64,000 nt of DNA from Gellertiella hungarica (lineage in GTDB: Bacteria > Pseudomonadota > Alphaproteobacteria > Rhizobiales > Rhizobiaceae), in assembly GCF_014197145.1 (NCBI RefSeq), contig NZ_JACIEZ010000004.1, forward strand, positions 339,708 to 403,707. The letters run 5' to 3'. Both the position numbers and the translations under genes were made by a program. Every line of letters begins with the position of its first letter. The first letter of the stretch is position 1. Below, one piece after another: positions 44,461 through 56,500 of the stretch. Under the pieces are notes generated by a model. It had not been told where the DNA came from, ran no database searches, and was given only the letters and a program-made list of their open reading frames with translations.

Positions 44461-45633
44461 ATGACCGCAAGCCGCAAAGCGCTCGGCAGCCACCGGCGGA
44501 TCGTGATCAAGATCGGCTCGGCCCTGCTGGTGGATCGCCAGACCGGCCTGAAGTCCGATTGGCTGGCAGCCATGTGCGACGACATCGCCGCGCTGAAGGC
44601 GCGTGGCATCGAGGTGCTGGTGGTGTCGTCGGGGGCCATTGCGCTCGGGCGGTCGGTGCTGAAGCTTCCGCCGGGCGCGCTGAAGCTCGACGAGAGCCAG
44701 GCCGCCGCGGCCGTGGGGCAGATCGCCCTTGCCCGCGCCTGGTCCGAAAGCCTCTCCCGTCACGGCATCGTCGCCGGCCAGATCCTGCTGACGCTCGGCG
44801 ATACGGAAGAGCGCCGCCGCTATCTCAACGCGCGCGAGACGCTGAACCAGCTGATGAAGATGGACGCGGTGCCGATCATCAACGAGAACGACACGGTGGC
44901 GACCACCGAAATCCGCTATGGCGACAACGACCGGCTTGCGGCCCGCGTGGCGACCATGGCGGGCGCCGACCTGCTGGTGCTGCTCTCCGACATCGACGGC
45001 CTCTATACCGCCCCCCCGCATCTCGATCCGCAGGCGCAGTTCCTCGAGGTGATCCCGGCGATCACGCCCGAGATCGAGGCGATGGCGGGCGGCGCGGCCT
45101 CCGAGCTTTCGCGCGGCGGCATGCGCACCAAGATCGATGCGGGCAAGATCGCGACCAGCGCCGGATGCGCCATGATCATCGCATCGGGCAAGCCCGTTCA
45201 TCCGATCCGCGCCATCGAGGAAGGGGCGCGCTCGTCCTGGTTCGCGCCTTCGGGCACGCCGGTCACGGCGCGCAAGACCTGGATCGCGGGCCAGCTCGCC
45301 CCTGCCGGCGAGGTGGTGGTGGACGAAGGCGCCGAAAAGGCGCTGACGGCGGGCAAGAGCCTGCTGCCGGCCGGTATCCGCGCGGTGCGCGGCACCTTCG
45401 AGCGGGGCGATACCGTCTCCGTCATCGGCCAGGCGGGAGCGGAAATCGCCCGCGGCCTTGCCGGCTACGATGCCGAGGAGGCACGGCTGATCGCGGGGCG
45501 CAAGAGCGGCGAGATCGAGGCCCTGCTCGGCTATGCCGGGCGCGCGGCCATGATCCATCGCGACGATCTGGTGATGACCGGCGCAAAGGCAGGCGCAGCG
45601 TCGAAGGGGACGCGGGAGGTGATGCGTGCTTGA
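44461..45633 (+). CDS. proB: Glutamate 5-kinase
   Basis: The 390-aa protein has the amino acid kinase domain ([58 protein letters not shown]) and a C-terminal PUA domain. It carries out the first step of proline synthesis. It starts three bases after obgE and overlaps proA by eight bases. Confidence 0.97.
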   Translation: MTASRKALGSHRRIVIKIGSALLVDRQTGLKSDWLAAMCDDIAALKARGIEVLVVSSGAIALGRSVLKLPPGALKLDESQAAAAVGQIALARAWSESLSRHGIVAGQILLTLGDTEERRRYLNARETLNQLMKMDAVPIINENDTVATTEIRYGDNDRLAARVATMAGADLLVLLSDIDGLYTAPPHLDPQAQFLEVIPAITPEIEAMAGGAASELSRGGMRTKIDAGKIATSAGCAMIIASGKPVHPIRAIEEGARSSWFAPSGTPVTARKTWIAGQLAPAGEVVVDEGAEKALTAGKSLLPAGIRAVRGTFERGDTVSVIGQAGAEIARGLAGYDAEEARLIAGRKSGEIEALLGYAGRAAMIHRDDLVMTGAKAGAASKGTREVMRA

Positions 45634-46909
45634 CAGGACCGTGACGGAAGCCGGCATCGAGGAACTGATGCACGGCATGGGCGCCCGCGCCCGCGCCGCA
45701 AGCCATGCCCTCTCGATTGCGCCGACGGAAGCCAAGAACCGGGCGCTTCTCGCCATGGCAGAGGCCATCGAGGCGCGGCGGGAGGAGATCCTCGCCGCCA
45801 ATGCGGAGGATCTCGCCCGCGCCGAAACATCCGGCCTTGCGGCCTCCTTCATCGACCGGCTGACGCTTTCGGACAAGAGCGTGAAGGCGATTGCAGACGG
45901 CATCCGCGCGATTGCGGCGCTGAAGGACCCCGTCGGCGAGGTGATCGCCGAATGGGACCGGCCGAACGGGCTCCATATCGAGCGCGTGCGCACGCCGCTC
46001 GGCGTCATCGGCGTCATCTATGAAAGCCGCCCGAACGTGACGGCGGATGCGGGGGCGCTCTGCCTCAAGGCTGGCAATGCCGTGATCCTGCGCGGCGGGT
46101 CGGATTCGCTCCGCTCGTCGCAGGCGATCCATGCCTGCCTCGTGGAAGGGCTGAAGACGGCCGGCCTTCCGGAAGCCGCGATCCAGCTGGTGCCGGTCGC
46201 CGACCGCGCCGCCGTCGGCTTCATGCTGTCGGGGCTCGACAATTCCATCGACGTGATCGTCCCCCGCGGGGGAAAGAGCCTCGTCGCGCGCGTGCAGGCG
46301 GAGGCCCGCGTGCCCGTCTTTGCCCATCTGGAAGGCCTGTGCCATGTCTATGTGGACGGCTCGGCCGATCTCGAGATGGCGAAGAAGGTGGTGCTCAACT
46401 CGAAGATGCGGCGCACCGGCATCTGCGGTGCGGCCGAAACGCTGCTGGTCGACAGTGCCGGCATCGGCACCCTGCTGACGCCGCTCGTCGAGATGCTTCT
46501 TGCCGAAGGCTGCGAGGTTCGCGCCTCGGCAACCGTCCTCAAGGTCATTCCCGGCCTGAAGCCCGCAACCGACGCGGACTGGCGCACGGAATATCTCGAC
46601 GCGATCATCTCCGTCGCCATCGTCGACGGCGTGGGCGGGGCGATCGAGCACATCAACACCTATTCCTCCCATCACACCGAGGCGATCGTCGCCGAAGATC
46701 CGAAGGCGGTGGAACGCTTCTTCAACGAGATCGACAGCGCCATCCTGCTGCACAATGCCTCCACCCAGTTCGCCGATGGCGGCGAGTTCGGCATGGGGGC
46801 GGAGATCGGGATAGCAACCGGCAAGATGCATGCGCGCGGCCCCGTGGGCGTCGAGCAGCTGACCTCCTTCAAGTACCGGGTGCGCGGCACCGGACAGACC
46901 CGTCCCTGA
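45626..46909 (+). CDS. proA: Gamma-glutamyl phosphate reductase
   Basis: The 427-aa protein (GTG start) has the ProA aldehyde-dehydrogenase fold with [45 protein letters not shown] and the catalytic Cys in [15 protein letters not shown]. It reduces gamma-glutamyl phosphate with NADPH in proline synthesis. Its stop shares a base with the nadD start. Confidence 0.97.
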   Translation: MLDRTVTEAGIEELMHGMGARARAASHALSIAPTEAKNRALLAMAEAIEARREEILAANAEDLARAETSGLAASFIDRLTLSDKSVKAIADGIRAIAALKDPVGEVIAEWDRPNGLHIERVRTPLGVIGVIYESRPNVTADAGALCLKAGNAVILRGGSDSLRSSQAIHACLVEGLKTAGLPEAAIQLVPVADRAAVGFMLSGLDNSIDVIVPRGGKSLVARVQAEARVPVFAHLEGLCHVYVDGSADLEMAKKVVLNSKMRRTGICGAAETLLVDSAGIGTLLTPLVEMLLAEGCEVRASATVLKVIPGLKPATDADWRTEYLDAIISVAIVDGVGGAIEHINTYSSHHTEAIVAEDPKAVERFFNEIDSAILLHNASTQFADGGEFGMGAEIGIATGKMHARGPVGVEQLTSFKYRVRGTGQTRP

Positions 46910-47541
46910 TGGAAGGCGGCGCGGAGCGCCCGGCCCGGCGCTACCTCTCGGTGCCCCGCACGGAAAGGGGAATGACCGTCGGCCTGTTCGGCGGCTCCTT
47001 CAATCCGCCCCATGCCGGCCATCTGCTGGTGTCGGAGATCGCCCTGCGCACGCTGGGGCTCGACCGGCTCTGGTGGATGGTGACACCGGGCAACCCGCTG
47101 AAGAGCCGGCGCGAGCTGAAGCCGCTCGCCGACCGGATTGCCGAAAGCGAGCGGCTCGCGCGCGATCCCCGCATCGTCGTCACCGCCTTCGAGAAAAGCT
47201 TCGGCGAAGCCTATACCGCCCGCGTGCTCGCACGGCTGAAGGCGATACGGCCCGGGGTGCGCTTCGTCTGGATCATGGGGGCGGACAACCTGAAGAGCTT
47301 CCACCACTGGCAGGACTGGCAGCGCATCGCCCGCACCTATCCGATCGCCGTCATCGACAGGCCCGGCTCGACGCTGTCCTACCTGTCCTCGAAGATGGCG
47401 CAGCGCTTCGACGAGGCCCGCGTCGACGAGAGCGATGCCCGCGCGCTGGCCCGGATGAGGCCGCCTGCCTGGACCTTCATCCACGGCCCGCGCTCCTCGC
47501 TGAGCTCCACCGCGATCCGCGCCGCCGGCAGTGCCCGATAG
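46909..47541 (+). CDS. nadD: Nicotinate-nucleotide adenylyltransferase
   Basis: The 210-aa protein contains the nucleotidyltransferase motif GLFGGSFNPPHAGHLLVSE and the C-terminal SSLSSTAIRA signature, with WIMGADNLKSFHHWQDW between. It makes nicotinate adenine dinucleotide in NAD synthesis. ATG 46909 overlaps the proA stop (TGATG); ATG 46972 is an alternative start nearer the catalytic domain. Confidence 0.95.
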   Translation: MEGGAERPARRYLSVPRTERGMTVGLFGGSFNPPHAGHLLVSEIALRTLGLDRLWWMVTPGNPLKSRRELKPLADRIAESERLARDPRIVVTAFEKSFGEAYTARVLARLKAIRPGVRFVWIMGADNLKSFHHWQDWQRIARTYPIAVIDRPGSTLSYLSSKMAQRFDEARVDESDARALARMRPPAWTFIHGPRSSLSSTAIRAAGSAR

Positions 47542-47742
47542 GCCCGCAAGCTCCGGTCCTGCCTCGGCCTTTATGGTACAGGGGGTCCGGTTTGTTACCG
47601 CCGGTTTACCGCGCCTGTCTTTGAAAGACCCCATGCCCTTGAAAAGGCAGAGGGTTAATGCCACTTTTACCAAAGCGCCCTCGTGCGTTCTTGTGCACGA
47701 GACGCTTCTCGAAAGGACTGGCTCCCTGCTGGAGCCGACATC

Positions 47743-48189
47743 GTGCCAGGTTGGTCGTCAAGGAAAGGAAAGACTCTGACAACGGTACACACCAAGGGGA
47801 AAGCCGACGGCACCTCCCCGAAAAGCCCGGAACGTGGCGCCGATGCTGCCGCCCGCGCTTTGGAACTGGTCCTCGCAAGCCTCGAGGACTCGAAAGCAGA
47901 AGACATCGTCACCATCAACATTGCCGGAAAGTCCGCGCTGGGCGACTACATGGTCGTGGCCTCCGGGCGCTCGAGCCGGCATGTCTCGGCGATCTGCGAC
48001 CACCTCATCTCCGACATGAAGGATGAGGGTCTGGGCGGAGCCCGCGTCGAAGGCCTCGAGGCCGGCGACTGGGTGCTGATTGACACCGGTGACATCATCA
48101 TCCATGTGTTTCGGCCTGAAATCCGGGAATTCTACAATCTCGAAAAGATGTGGGGCGCTCCGGATCTCGAGGAAGAAACACGGCACTGA
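47743..48189 (+). CDS. rsfS: Ribosomal silencing factor RsfS
   Basis: The product (about 148 aa) has the RsfS/Iojap core: LELVLASLEDSKAEDIVTINI, YMVVASGRSSRHVSAICDHL and a C-terminal WVLIDTGDIIIHVFRPEIREFY. It binds L14 and blocks subunit joining in starvation. No ATG precedes the conserved part; GTG 47743 with GGAG upstream is proposed, and the start is uncertain by up to 20 codons. Confidence 0.93.
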   Translation: MPGWSSRKGKTLTTVHTKGKADGTSPKSPERGADAAARALELVLASLEDSKAEDIVTINIAGKSALGDYMVVASGRSSRHVSAICDHLISDMKDEGLGGARVEGLEAGDWVLIDTGDIIIHVFRPEIREFYNLEKMWGAPDLEEETRH

Positions 48190-48240
48190 TCCGGCCCGCC
48201 ACCGCGGGCCATGGCTGCCATGGCCGGGAACGGGTAGGGG

Positions 48241-48723
48241 ATGCGCATCACGCTCTTTGCGGTCGGGCGGCTGAAGGCCGGCCCGGAAAAGGACCTCGCG
48301 GGCCGGTATCTGGAGCGTTTCTCCAAGACGGGTCCCGCTTCGGGCCTGGAGCTGAAGCGCGTGATCGAGGTCCCCGAAAGCCGCGCTTCCGGCGCGGATA
48401 CCCGCAAGCGCGAGGAAGCGGCCGAACTTGAAAGGGCGCTGCCGGAAGGGGCGCTTCTTGTCCTTCTCGACGAGCGCGGCAAGGCGCTCGACAGCGAAGC
48501 CTTCGCCGCCCAGGTCGGCCAGTGGCGCGACCAGGGCAAGCGCGATCTCGTGATCGCCATCGGCGGTGCGGACGGGCTCGATCCCGCGCTCCACGCCCGC
48601 GCCGATCTCGTCCTCAATCTCGGCCGTCTCACCTGGCCGCACCAGATCGTGCGCATCCTGATTGCCGAGCAGCTCTACCGCGCCGTCACCATCCTGTCCG
48701 GACATCCCTATCACCGCGCCTGA
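48241..48723 (+). CDS. rlmH: 23S rRNA pseudouridine1915 N3-methyltransferase
   Basis: The 160-aa SPOUT methyltransferase shows MRITLFAVGRLKAGPEKDL, LLDERGKALDSEAFA, IAIGGADGLDP and the C-terminal knot segment LTWPHQIVRILIAEQLYRA with SGHPYHR. It methylates pseudouridine 1915 in helix 69. It follows rsfS by 51 bp. Confidence 0.97.
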   Translation: MRITLFAVGRLKAGPEKDLAGRYLERFSKTGPASGLELKRVIEVPESRASGADTRKREEAAELERALPEGALLVLLDERGKALDSEAFAAQVGQWRDQGKRDLVIAIGGADGLDPALHARADLVLNLGRLTWPHQIVRILIAEQLYRAVTILSGHPYHRA

Positions 48724-48906
48724 GGCCGGGGATCGCGCCTGCCCGTCATCTTCGGGCAAGGCTTCAGCCTTTTCATGGCATTTTGCCGCAAATCAGCTTA
48801 TCTCCGGTGCCATGCTGTTCCCATGCCGATCCGTCGCGAACGCCCCATTCCTACCGAGGCCCTCCGGGGAGGGGCAGGCGGCTGCCTGCCGGTCGGGTCC
48901 GTGACC

Positions 48907-50301
48907 ATGCCGGGGGGAGGGATGCAGACGGGGAAAAGACGGGGTGCCGCCCTTGCGGCGCTCGTCATCGCATCGCTCCTGTCTTCGCCTGCCCGCCTTC
49001 CCGCCGAACCGCTTGCCGGGTCCGTTCCGGCCGCTGCCGCCGAGCCCGCCGAGGAGACCCTGCGCGCCCAGCAGCTGAAGACGCGCCAGGAGCTCGAGGC
49101 CGTCGCGCGCTCGATGAAGCTCTCCGACGAGAAGGTGAAGAGCCTGCAGGACAACATCAATGCCCTGCAGCAGACCAGCGCGACGTTGCGCAGCAAGGTG
49201 ATCGAATCGGCCGGGCGCCGGCGCGAGATCGAAGCCCGCATCGCCGCCGGCGAGCGGCGGCTTGCCGAACTCGAGGTGCGCCAGACCACGATCCGCGGAT
49301 CGCTGCACGAGCGCCGTGCGCTTCTGGCCGAGGTTCTCGCCGCCCTGCAGCGCATGGGCCGCAATCCGCCGCCCGCCCTGCTCGTCACGCCCGAGGATGC
49401 GCTCGCCTCCGTGCGCAGTGCCATCCTGCTCGGGGCGGTGGTGCCCGGCATGCGCCGGCAGACCGACCAGCTGATGGCGGATCTGGCCGATCTCGCCCGG
49501 GTAAGGGCCGATATCGAGACGGAGAAGTCGACGCTCAACGGCGACATGGCGAACCGGCTCGAGGAAGAGCGGCGCATGGACCTGCTGATTGCCCGCAACG
49601 AGGCGCTCTCGCAGGAAAATGCCGCCACCATCGAGGAGGAACGCCGCAAGGCCGAGGCGCTGGCCGCCCGCGCCAGAAGCATGGACGAGCTGATCGCCTC
49701 GCTGGAAAAGGACATTGCCTCCGCGCGCGAGGCGGCCGAAGCCGCACGCCTGGCGGAGGAAAAGCGCAAGTCCATGACCGAGGCCGAACGGCAGAAGGCG
49801 CGCGAGACGGCGCTTGCCAATCCCGACCAGAACCGCATCGCGCCGGCCATTCCCTTCGGCGACCTGAAGGGACAGCTGGTGCTGCCGGTAAACGGCGAGA
49901 CGCTGCGCCGCTTCGGCGACGACGACGGAACCGGCCATGGCGCCAAGGGCATCACCGTTGCGACCGCCCCCGGCGCCCTCGTCACCGCACCCGCCGATGC
50001 CCATGTGGTCTTCGCCGGCCAGTTCCGCAGCTACGGCCAGATGATCATTCTCAACACCGGCGACGGCTACCATCTGGTGCTGACCGGCATGGATGCCATA
50101 AAAACGGCACAAGGAAAGTTCGTATTCGCAGGCGAACCACTTGCCGTGATGGGCGAAAAAAGAGTGGCCAGTGCAGCGGCATTGGCGCTGGAAACGGATC
50201 GCCCAACCCTTTACATTGAATTTCGGAAGGACGGAAAACCGGTTGATTCTCAACCCTGGTGGACCGCCAAGCTTAGCGGAAAGGCAAACAATGATACGTA
50301 G
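48907..50301 (+). CDS. EnvC-like murein hydrolase activator (coiled coil + degenerate LytM domain)
   Basis: The product (about 464 aa from ATG 48907) has a signal peptide, a long coiled coil (residues of the ETLRAQQLKTRQELEAV type) and a C-terminal M23/LytM domain ending LYIEFRKDGKPVDSQPWW. The zinc-binding HxxxD/HxH residues of active LytM peptidases are not evident (GTGHGAKG, LYIEFR), so it is more likely an EnvC-type activator of amidases at the septum. It overlaps ctpA by 11 bases. The start is uncertain (48823, 48907 and 48922 are all possible; none has an ideal ribosome site). Confidence 0.85.
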   Translation: MPGGGMQTGKRRGAALAALVIASLLSSPARLPAEPLAGSVPAAAAEPAEETLRAQQLKTRQELEAVARSMKLSDEKVKSLQDNINALQQTSATLRSKVIESAGRRREIEARIAAGERRLAELEVRQTTIRGSLHERRALLAEVLAALQRMGRNPPPALLVTPEDALASVRSAILLGAVVPGMRRQTDQLMADLADLARVRADIETEKSTLNGDMANRLEEERRMDLLIARNEALSQENAATIEEERRKAEALAARARSMDELIASLEKDIASAREAAEAARLAEEKRKSMTEAERQKARETALANPDQNRIAPAIPFGDLKGQLVLPVNGETLRRFGDDDGTGHGAKGITVATAPGALVTAPADAHVVFAGQFRSYGQMIILNTGDGYHLVLTGMDAIKTAQGKFVFAGEPLAVMGEKRVASAAALALETDRPTLYIEFRKDGKPVDSQPWWTAKLSGKANNDT

Positions 50302-51613
50302 GGCTTCCCTGGTAGTCGTCGGCGCATTGCTGGGCGCGACCGCCATGAGCGTGATTTACTCGGCCGGGGTGCCGGCGGAAGCAGCCGGCGCATCCACCTA
50401 CCGGGAACTGTCGATCTTCGGCGACGTCTTCGAGCGGGTGCGCGCGCAATATGTGACGCCGCCGCAGGAAGACAAGCTGGTCGAGAATGCCATCAACGGC
50501 ATGCTCTCCTCGCTCGACCCCCATTCCAGCTACATGAACGCCAAGGATGCCGAAGACATGCGCGCCCAGACCAAGGGCGAGTTCGGCGGTCTCGGCATCG
50601 AAGTCACCATGGACAACGACCTGGTGAAGGTCATCACCCCGATCGACGATACGCCTGCGGCCCGCGCGGGCGTGCGCGCCGGCGACTACATCTCCGAGAT
50701 CGACGGCCAGTCGGTGCGGGGCATGAAGCTGGAAGACGCGGTCGACAAGATGCGCGGTGCGGTCAACACCCCCATCAAGCTGTCGCTCATCCGCAAGGGC
50801 GAGGCCAAGCCGATCGTTCTGACCATCGTGCGCGACATCATCCCCGTGCGGGCGGTGAAGTTCCGCGTCGAGGGCGACGTGGGCTACCTGCGCATCATCT
50901 CCTTCTCCGAAAAGACCTATGACGATCTGGAAAAGGCGATCGAGACCATCAAGAAGCAGGTGCCGGCCGACAAGCTGAAGGGCTATGTTCTCGACCTGCG
51001 CCTGAACCCGGGCGGTCTTCTGGACCAGGCGATCAATGTCAGCGACGCCTTCATGGAGCAGGGCGAGGTGGTTTCCACCCGCGGCCGCAACCCGGAGGAA
51101 ACCCGCCGCTTCAGCGCCGGTCCCGGCGATCTCGGCGACGGCAAGCCCGTCATCGTGCTGATCAACGGCGGCTCGGCTTCCGCGTCGGAAATCGTTGCCG
51201 GCGCGCTGCAGGACCAGCACCGGGCGACCATCCTCGGCACCCGGTCCTTCGGCAAGGGCTCCGTGCAGACGATCATCCCGCTCGGCGACAACGGCCTGCT
51301 GCGGCTGACGACGGCGCTCTATTACACGCCCTCGGGCAAGTCGATCCAGGGCACCGGCATCACGCCCGACATCAAGGTCGAGCAGCCGCTGCCGGAGGAC
51401 CTGAAGGACAAGCTGACGACGGCGGGCGAATCCAGCCTGCCCGGCCACATCAAGGGCCAGAACGAGACCGACGAAGGCTCGGGCTCCTCGGCCTATGTCC
51501 CGCCGGAGCCGAAGGACGACGTCCAGCTCAACTTCGCGCTCGATCTCCTGCGCGGCAAGAAGACGGACCCGAAATTCCCCGCCGAGACCAAGAAGGCGGA
51601 AGTGGCCCAGTAA
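50291..51613 (+). CDS. ctpA: C-terminal processing protease (S41)
   Basis: The 440-aa protein has a signal peptide or anchor, then a conserved N-terminal segment (DPHSSYMNAKD), a PDZ domain (GGLGIEVTMDNDLVKVITPIDDTPAARAGV), and the S41 catalytic region with Ser in NGGSASASEIV and Lys in GTRSFGKGSVQ. It degrades or trims periplasmic proteins from their C-terminus and is commonly paired with EnvC-type genes. ATG 50291 lies within the end of the upstream gene. Confidence 0.95.
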   Translation: MIRRASLVVVGALLGATAMSVIYSAGVPAEAAGASTYRELSIFGDVFERVRAQYVTPPQEDKLVENAINGMLSSLDPHSSYMNAKDAEDMRAQTKGEFGGLGIEVTMDNDLVKVITPIDDTPAARAGVRAGDYISEIDGQSVRGMKLEDAVDKMRGAVNTPIKLSLIRKGEAKPIVLTIVRDIIPVRAVKFRVEGDVGYLRIISFSEKTYDDLEKAIETIKKQVPADKLKGYVLDLRLNPGGLLDQAINVSDAFMEQGEVVSTRGRNPEETRRFSAGPGDLGDGKPVIVLINGGSASASEIVAGALQDQHRATILGTRSFGKGSVQTIIPLGDNGLLRLTTALYYTPSGKSIQGTGITPDIKVEQPLPEDLKDKLTTAGESSLPGHIKGQNETDEGSGSSAYVPPEPKDDVQLNFALDLLRGKKTDPKFPAETKKAEVAQ

Positions 51614-51742
51614 GCGGACGAGAACCGGCGCCGGCCCTTGAGGGACGGCGCCACCGGCCCATCGGGCCACGGCGGCCTCCGCCGGAATCAATGCGGGAAG
51701 GGCTCTTCCCTGAACGTTCCCTTCGAGGGACGGGGACAGGAC

Positions 51743-52978
51743 TTGGGAACCGATCTGAACACACCTCTCGGACAGAATGGCAAGCCCGGCGGCGGCGGCG
51801 GCCGCGTCGGGCGTGCGCTCCTGCGCGTGACCGGCGTTCTGGCGCTGGTGGGCGCGGTGGGTCTCTCCGCCTATGGCCTGCGGCCGCGTGACGAGGGCCT
51901 GAAGCAGGCGTCCTCGCCCGAGGTCACCGGCACCACGCCCGCACCGGCGAAGCAGGCGGCCATTGCCGAAGCGCCGGCGGTGCCCGTCGCCGCGGAAACG
52001 GCCGATCCCCTGAGCGGCATGCCGAAGAGCAGCCCGCGCTCCGGCGCAAACGTCGTGCGCACCCTGACCGACGACGGCGTGCTGGTGACGAAATATTCCC
52101 CCGGCCAGCGCAATCAGCCGGGCGCCGTCCTCCTCGACGCGACCAGCGTCGGGCAGGATCCGCGCATGGCCGCGCTTCCCGCCGAGGACCTGATCGAGAA
52201 CACCGCCTTCGGGCCGCTGCCGGTGACGAGCCCGGACGGGCTTCGCCCGGTCGACCGCTATGCGCGGCCCTGGTCCGGTGCCCACGGCACCCGCATCGCC
52301 ATCGTGGTCGGCGGGCTCGGCCTCAGCCAGACCGGCACCCAGAACGCCATCCGGCAATTGCCGGAGGAGGTGACGCTGGCCTTCGCCTCCTCCGGCAACA
52401 GCCTGACGCGCTGGATGCAGGAGGCCCGCCGCTCCGGCCACGAGATCCTGCTTCAGGTGCCTTTCGAGCCGTTCGATTATCCGGATAACGATCCCGGTGC
52501 GGATACGCTGCTCACCTCGCTCTCGGCGGAGAAGAATCTCGCCAGCCTGCACAAGGCCATGGGGAAGATCACCAATTACACCGGCGTGATGAACTATCTC
52601 GGCGGCCGTTTCCTCTCCGACCAGAAGGCGATGGACCCCGTGATGAAGGACATCGCCGCGCGCGGCCTGCTGTTCCTCGACGACGGCACGGCGGCGCGCT
52701 CGCTGAGCGGGCACTACGCCAAGGCGCTGAACATGCCGGCCGCCTTTGCCGACGTGCAGCTCGACCAGGAGGTGGACGAGCAGGCGATCCTGACAAGGCT
52801 CGACGAGCTGGAGCGCATCGCAAGGCGCAACGGCTCGGCCATCGGCGTTGCCTCCGCCTTCGACGAGAGCGTGGCGGCGATTGCCCAGTGGAGCGAGCAG
52901 GCCACCATGCGCGGCATCGAGATCGTCGGCGTGTCGGCGCTCGCCACGGAAAACACGGTCGCAACGGCCGGAAACTGA
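51743..52978 (+). CDS. Divergent polysaccharide deacetylase (YibQ-like)
   Basis: From TTG 51743 the 411-aa protein has a membrane anchor (about residues 22-45, [21 protein letters not shown]), a low-complexity linker and a deacetylase-fold domain ([42 protein letters not shown]). This family follows envC and ctpA in many proteobacteria and is thought to act in envelope maintenance. The TTG start was chosen because GGACAGGA precedes it and no suitable ATG exists. Confidence 0.85.
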   Translation: MGTDLNTPLGQNGKPGGGGGRVGRALLRVTGVLALVGAVGLSAYGLRPRDEGLKQASSPEVTGTTPAPAKQAAIAEAPAVPVAAETADPLSGMPKSSPRSGANVVRTLTDDGVLVTKYSPGQRNQPGAVLLDATSVGQDPRMAALPAEDLIENTAFGPLPVTSPDGLRPVDRYARPWSGAHGTRIAIVVGGLGLSQTGTQNAIRQLPEEVTLAFASSGNSLTRWMQEARRSGHEILLQVPFEPFDYPDNDPGADTLLTSLSAEKNLASLHKAMGKITNYTGVMNYLGGRFLSDQKAMDPVMKDIAARGLLFLDDGTAARSLSGHYAKALNMPAAFADVQLDQEVDEQAILTRLDELERIARRNGSAIGVASAFDESVAAIAQWSEQATMRGIEIVGVSALATENTVATAGN

Positions 52979-53000
52979 GCCATCCTTTGGGAAGACGAAG

Positions 53001-53537
53001 ATGACGAAGACCTTGAGGGCGGAAGACCTGCCCTACCGCCCCTGCGTGGGCATCATGGTGCTGAACCGCGAGGGCCTGGTCTGGGCCGGGCGGCGCATTC
53101 CCGAAGGCAATTCCGAATATGACGGCTCGCCGGCCCTCTGGCAGATGCCGCAGGGCGGCATCGACGAGGGCGAGGACCCGCTGGAGGCGGCCTATCGGGA
53201 GCTGTACGAGGAAACCGGCATCCGCACCGTCTCGCTTCTCGCCAGCGCCCGCGACTGGATCAACTACGATCTCCCCGCCCACCTGATCGGCATCGGCCTG
53301 AAGGGCAGGTATCGCGGCCAGACCCAGCGCTGGTTCGCCTTCCGCTTCGAGGGCGACGAGAGCGAGATCGCGATCAACCCGCCGCCCGGCGGCCATAGCG
53401 CCGAATTCGACGCCTGGGCCTGGAAGCCGATGCAGGCGCTGCCGGACCTCATCGTCGCCTTCAAGCGCGACGTCTACCGGCAGGTGGTCGCCGAATTCGA
53501 GCATCTCGCCGGTCTTCCGGCGGCATCGGGCTCCTGA
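53001..53537 (+). CDS. rppH: RNA pyrophosphohydrolase
   Basis: The 178-aa NUDIX protein contains the box with [23 protein letters not shown], preceded by LWQMPQ, and [14 protein letters not shown] near the N-terminus; [12 protein letters not shown] is typical of RppH. It removes pyrophosphate from the 5' end of mRNAs and starts decay. ATG 53001 is 22 bp after the upstream stop. Confidence 0.93.
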   Translation: MTKTLRAEDLPYRPCVGIMVLNREGLVWAGRRIPEGNSEYDGSPALWQMPQGGIDEGEDPLEAAYRELYEETGIRTVSLLASARDWINYDLPAHLIGIGLKGRYRGQTQRWFAFRFEGDESEIAINPPPGGHSAEFDAWAWKPMQALPDLIVAFKRDVYRQVVAEFEHLAGLPAASGS

Positions 53538-53556
53538 AGGACGCGCACGCCCCGCC

Positions 53557-56500
53557 TCAATGGAAGTTGCGCCCCTTCGGCATGACGCGGCGCACATCCG
53601 CGGCAAGCTCCGGCATTTCCTGGAAAAGGGCGCGGGCCTGGCTTGCCGGATGCTTCTTCAGGCGCTGCTCCTCCACCGGCCGCTTCACCTCGTCGGCGCG
53701 TGCCAGCGTGTCGAAGGCGGCCTCGCCCCGGGCCAGCGCCGCCAGCATCGGCGTGCGGTCGACGAGGGAGGCGGCGACCACATGGATCACCCCGTCCGCC
53801 TTCTGCAGCCGCCCGCGCACCTCCACCAGCCGCGATCCCAGCACCACGGGGCGATAGACCGAGAAGACCTTGGGCCAGACGATGATGTTGGCACTGGCCG
53901 TCTCGTCCTCCAGCGTCATGAAGATCACGCCCTTGGCCGAGCCCGGCCGCTGGCGCACCAGAACGAGCCCCGCCACCGAGACCATGCGCCCCTGCGGCAG
54001 CCGCTCCAGCGCGCTTGCGGGCAGCACCCGGTCCCGCTCGAGCTCCGCCCTGACGAACTGCACCGGATGGGCGTCGAGGGAGAGCGACAGGCTGCGGTAA
54101 TCCTGCACCACCGCCTCGCCGGCGGACAGGGCGGGTACGGCGACCTTCGGCTCCGGCTGCAGCTCCGCGTCGCCCCGGCCGAAGAGCCCCTCGAAGAGCG
54201 GCAGATGTTCGGCCGCGCTCTTCTCGTCCAGCGCCCGGACCTCCCAGAGCGCCGTGCGCCGGTCGATGCCGAGCGAGCGGAAGGCATCCGCATCGGCCAG
54301 CTTCTCGATCGCCGCGCGGGGTATGCCGGTGCGCAGCCACAGGTCCCGCACGGAGCGGTAACCCCCGTCCCGGGCGGCAATCAGCTCTTCCATGTGCTCC
54401 TGGCTCAGCCCCTTGATCTGCCGGAAACCGAGCCGGACGGCCCTTTCCGTCCTGATCACGCCGGCCATCTCCCGGTGCCGCCAGGCGATTCGGCGGGGAT
54501 CGAAGCGGGTTTCCTCCAGCGTCGCATCGAAGAAGGAATGGTTCACGTCGACGGGCCGCACCTCCACCCCGTGGTCGCGCGCGTCCCGCACGATCTGCGC
54601 CGGGGCATAGAAGCCCATCGGCTGGGAGTTCAGCAACGCCGCGCAGAAGACGTCAGGATACCAGGCCTTCATCCAGCAGGAGGCATAGACCAGCAGCGCG
54701 AAGGAGGCGGCATGGCTTTCGGGAAAGCCGTATTCGCCGAAACCCTCGATCTGGCGGAAGCAGCGATCGGCGAAGTCCGCGTCATAGCCGCGCTTCACCA
54801 TGCCCTCGACCATCTTCATGCGGAAGGAATGGATGGTGCCGACCCGGCGGAAGGTGGCCATGGCGCGGCGCAGCTTGTCGGCCTCCGTCGGCGTGAAGCC
54901 GGCGGCGACGATGGCGATCTTCATGGCCTGTTCCTGGAAGAGGGGCACGCCGAGCGTGCGGCCGAGAACGGCGCGCAGCTCCTCCTTCGGATAGGTCACC
55001 TGCTCCCTGTTCTGCCGCCGGCGCAGGTAGGGATGCACCATGTCGCCCTGGATGGGGCCGGGGCGCACGATCGCCACCTCGATCACCAGATCGTAGAAGC
55101 AGCGCGGCTTCAGCCGCGGCAGCATGCTCATCTGCGCCCGGCTTTCGATCTGGAAGACGCCGATCGTGTCGGCCCGGACGATCATGTCGTAGACATTGTC
55201 CTGCTCCTTGGGGATCGTCGCCAGCGAAAGCCGCCGGTCGTAATGGAGCGCGAGCATGTCGAGCCCGCGCCTGAGGCAGGAGAGCATGCCGAGCGCCAGG
55301 ATGTCGATCTTGAGGATCCCCAGCTGGTCGAGGTCGTCCTTGTCCCACTCCACCATGGTGCGCCCTTCCATGGCGGTGTTCATGATCGGCACCACCTCAT
55401 CGAGCCGGGACCGGGTGATGACGAAGCCGCCCACATGCTGGCCGAGATGGCGGGGAAAGCCCATCAGCAGGGAGGCATAGCCGAGCACGCGCTGGGTGAG
55501 GGGATCGGCGACATCGAGGCCGGCGGCCTTCGCCTCCCGGTCGGAGAGATCGTTGTTCGACCAGCCCCAGATCGAGCCGGACAGCGCCGACTGCACGTCT
55601 TCCGACAGGCCGAAGGCCTTGGCGACCTCCCGCCCCGCCATGCGCGCGCGGTAGGTGGTGACGGTGGCGGCAAGGCCCGCATGGGCACGGCCATATTTCC
55701 GGTAGATGTACTGGATCACGTCCTCGCGCCGCTCATGCTCGAAATCCACGTCGATATCGGGTGGCTCGCGCCGTTCCGGCGAGATGAAGCGCTCGAAGAG
55801 CAGGTCGGTCATTGCCGGGTCCACCTCGGTGATCCCGAGGCAGAAGCAGACGGTGGAATTGGCCGCCGAGCCGCGCCCCTGGCAGAGGATGCCCTGCGAG
55901 CGCGCATAGCGCACGATGTCGTAGACGGTGAGGAAATAGGGCTCGTATTGCAGCTCCCGGATCATCGCGAGCTCGTGGTCGATCTGGCCGAGCACCTTTT
56001 CCGGCACGCCGCGCGGATAGCGCCGCCTTGCCCCCTCGCGGGCGAGGCGGGAAAGCGTCTCGGGCAGGCTTTCGCCGGGCTGGCTCTCGTCCGGATATTC
56101 GTGCTTCAGCTCGTCCAGCGTGAAGGTGAGGCGCCGGGAGAGGGCGAGCGTGTTCGTCACCGCCTCCGGGCAGAGGCGGAAGAGCCGCGTCATCTCGCGG
56201 GCATCCTTGAGGTGCCGCTCGTCGTTCGGGCGCAGCAGGAATCCGGCTTCCTGCACCGGCACGTGGTGGCGGATGGCGGTGAGCACGTCGGCCAGCGGAC
56301 GCCGCTCCGCCTCGTGGCAGAGCGGCTGGTTGGTGGCGATCAGCGGCACGCCCGCGGCCTTCGCGGCCGTGATGGCAGCCTGCCAGATGCGCCGGTCGCA
56401 GCCGTCATAGCGGGGCGTGAGGCCGAGATGGGCCCAGCCGCCGAAGAGATCCCGGAAGCGGAGGAGAAAGGCCGGGAAACCCGGCGCCTCGATCTCCTCC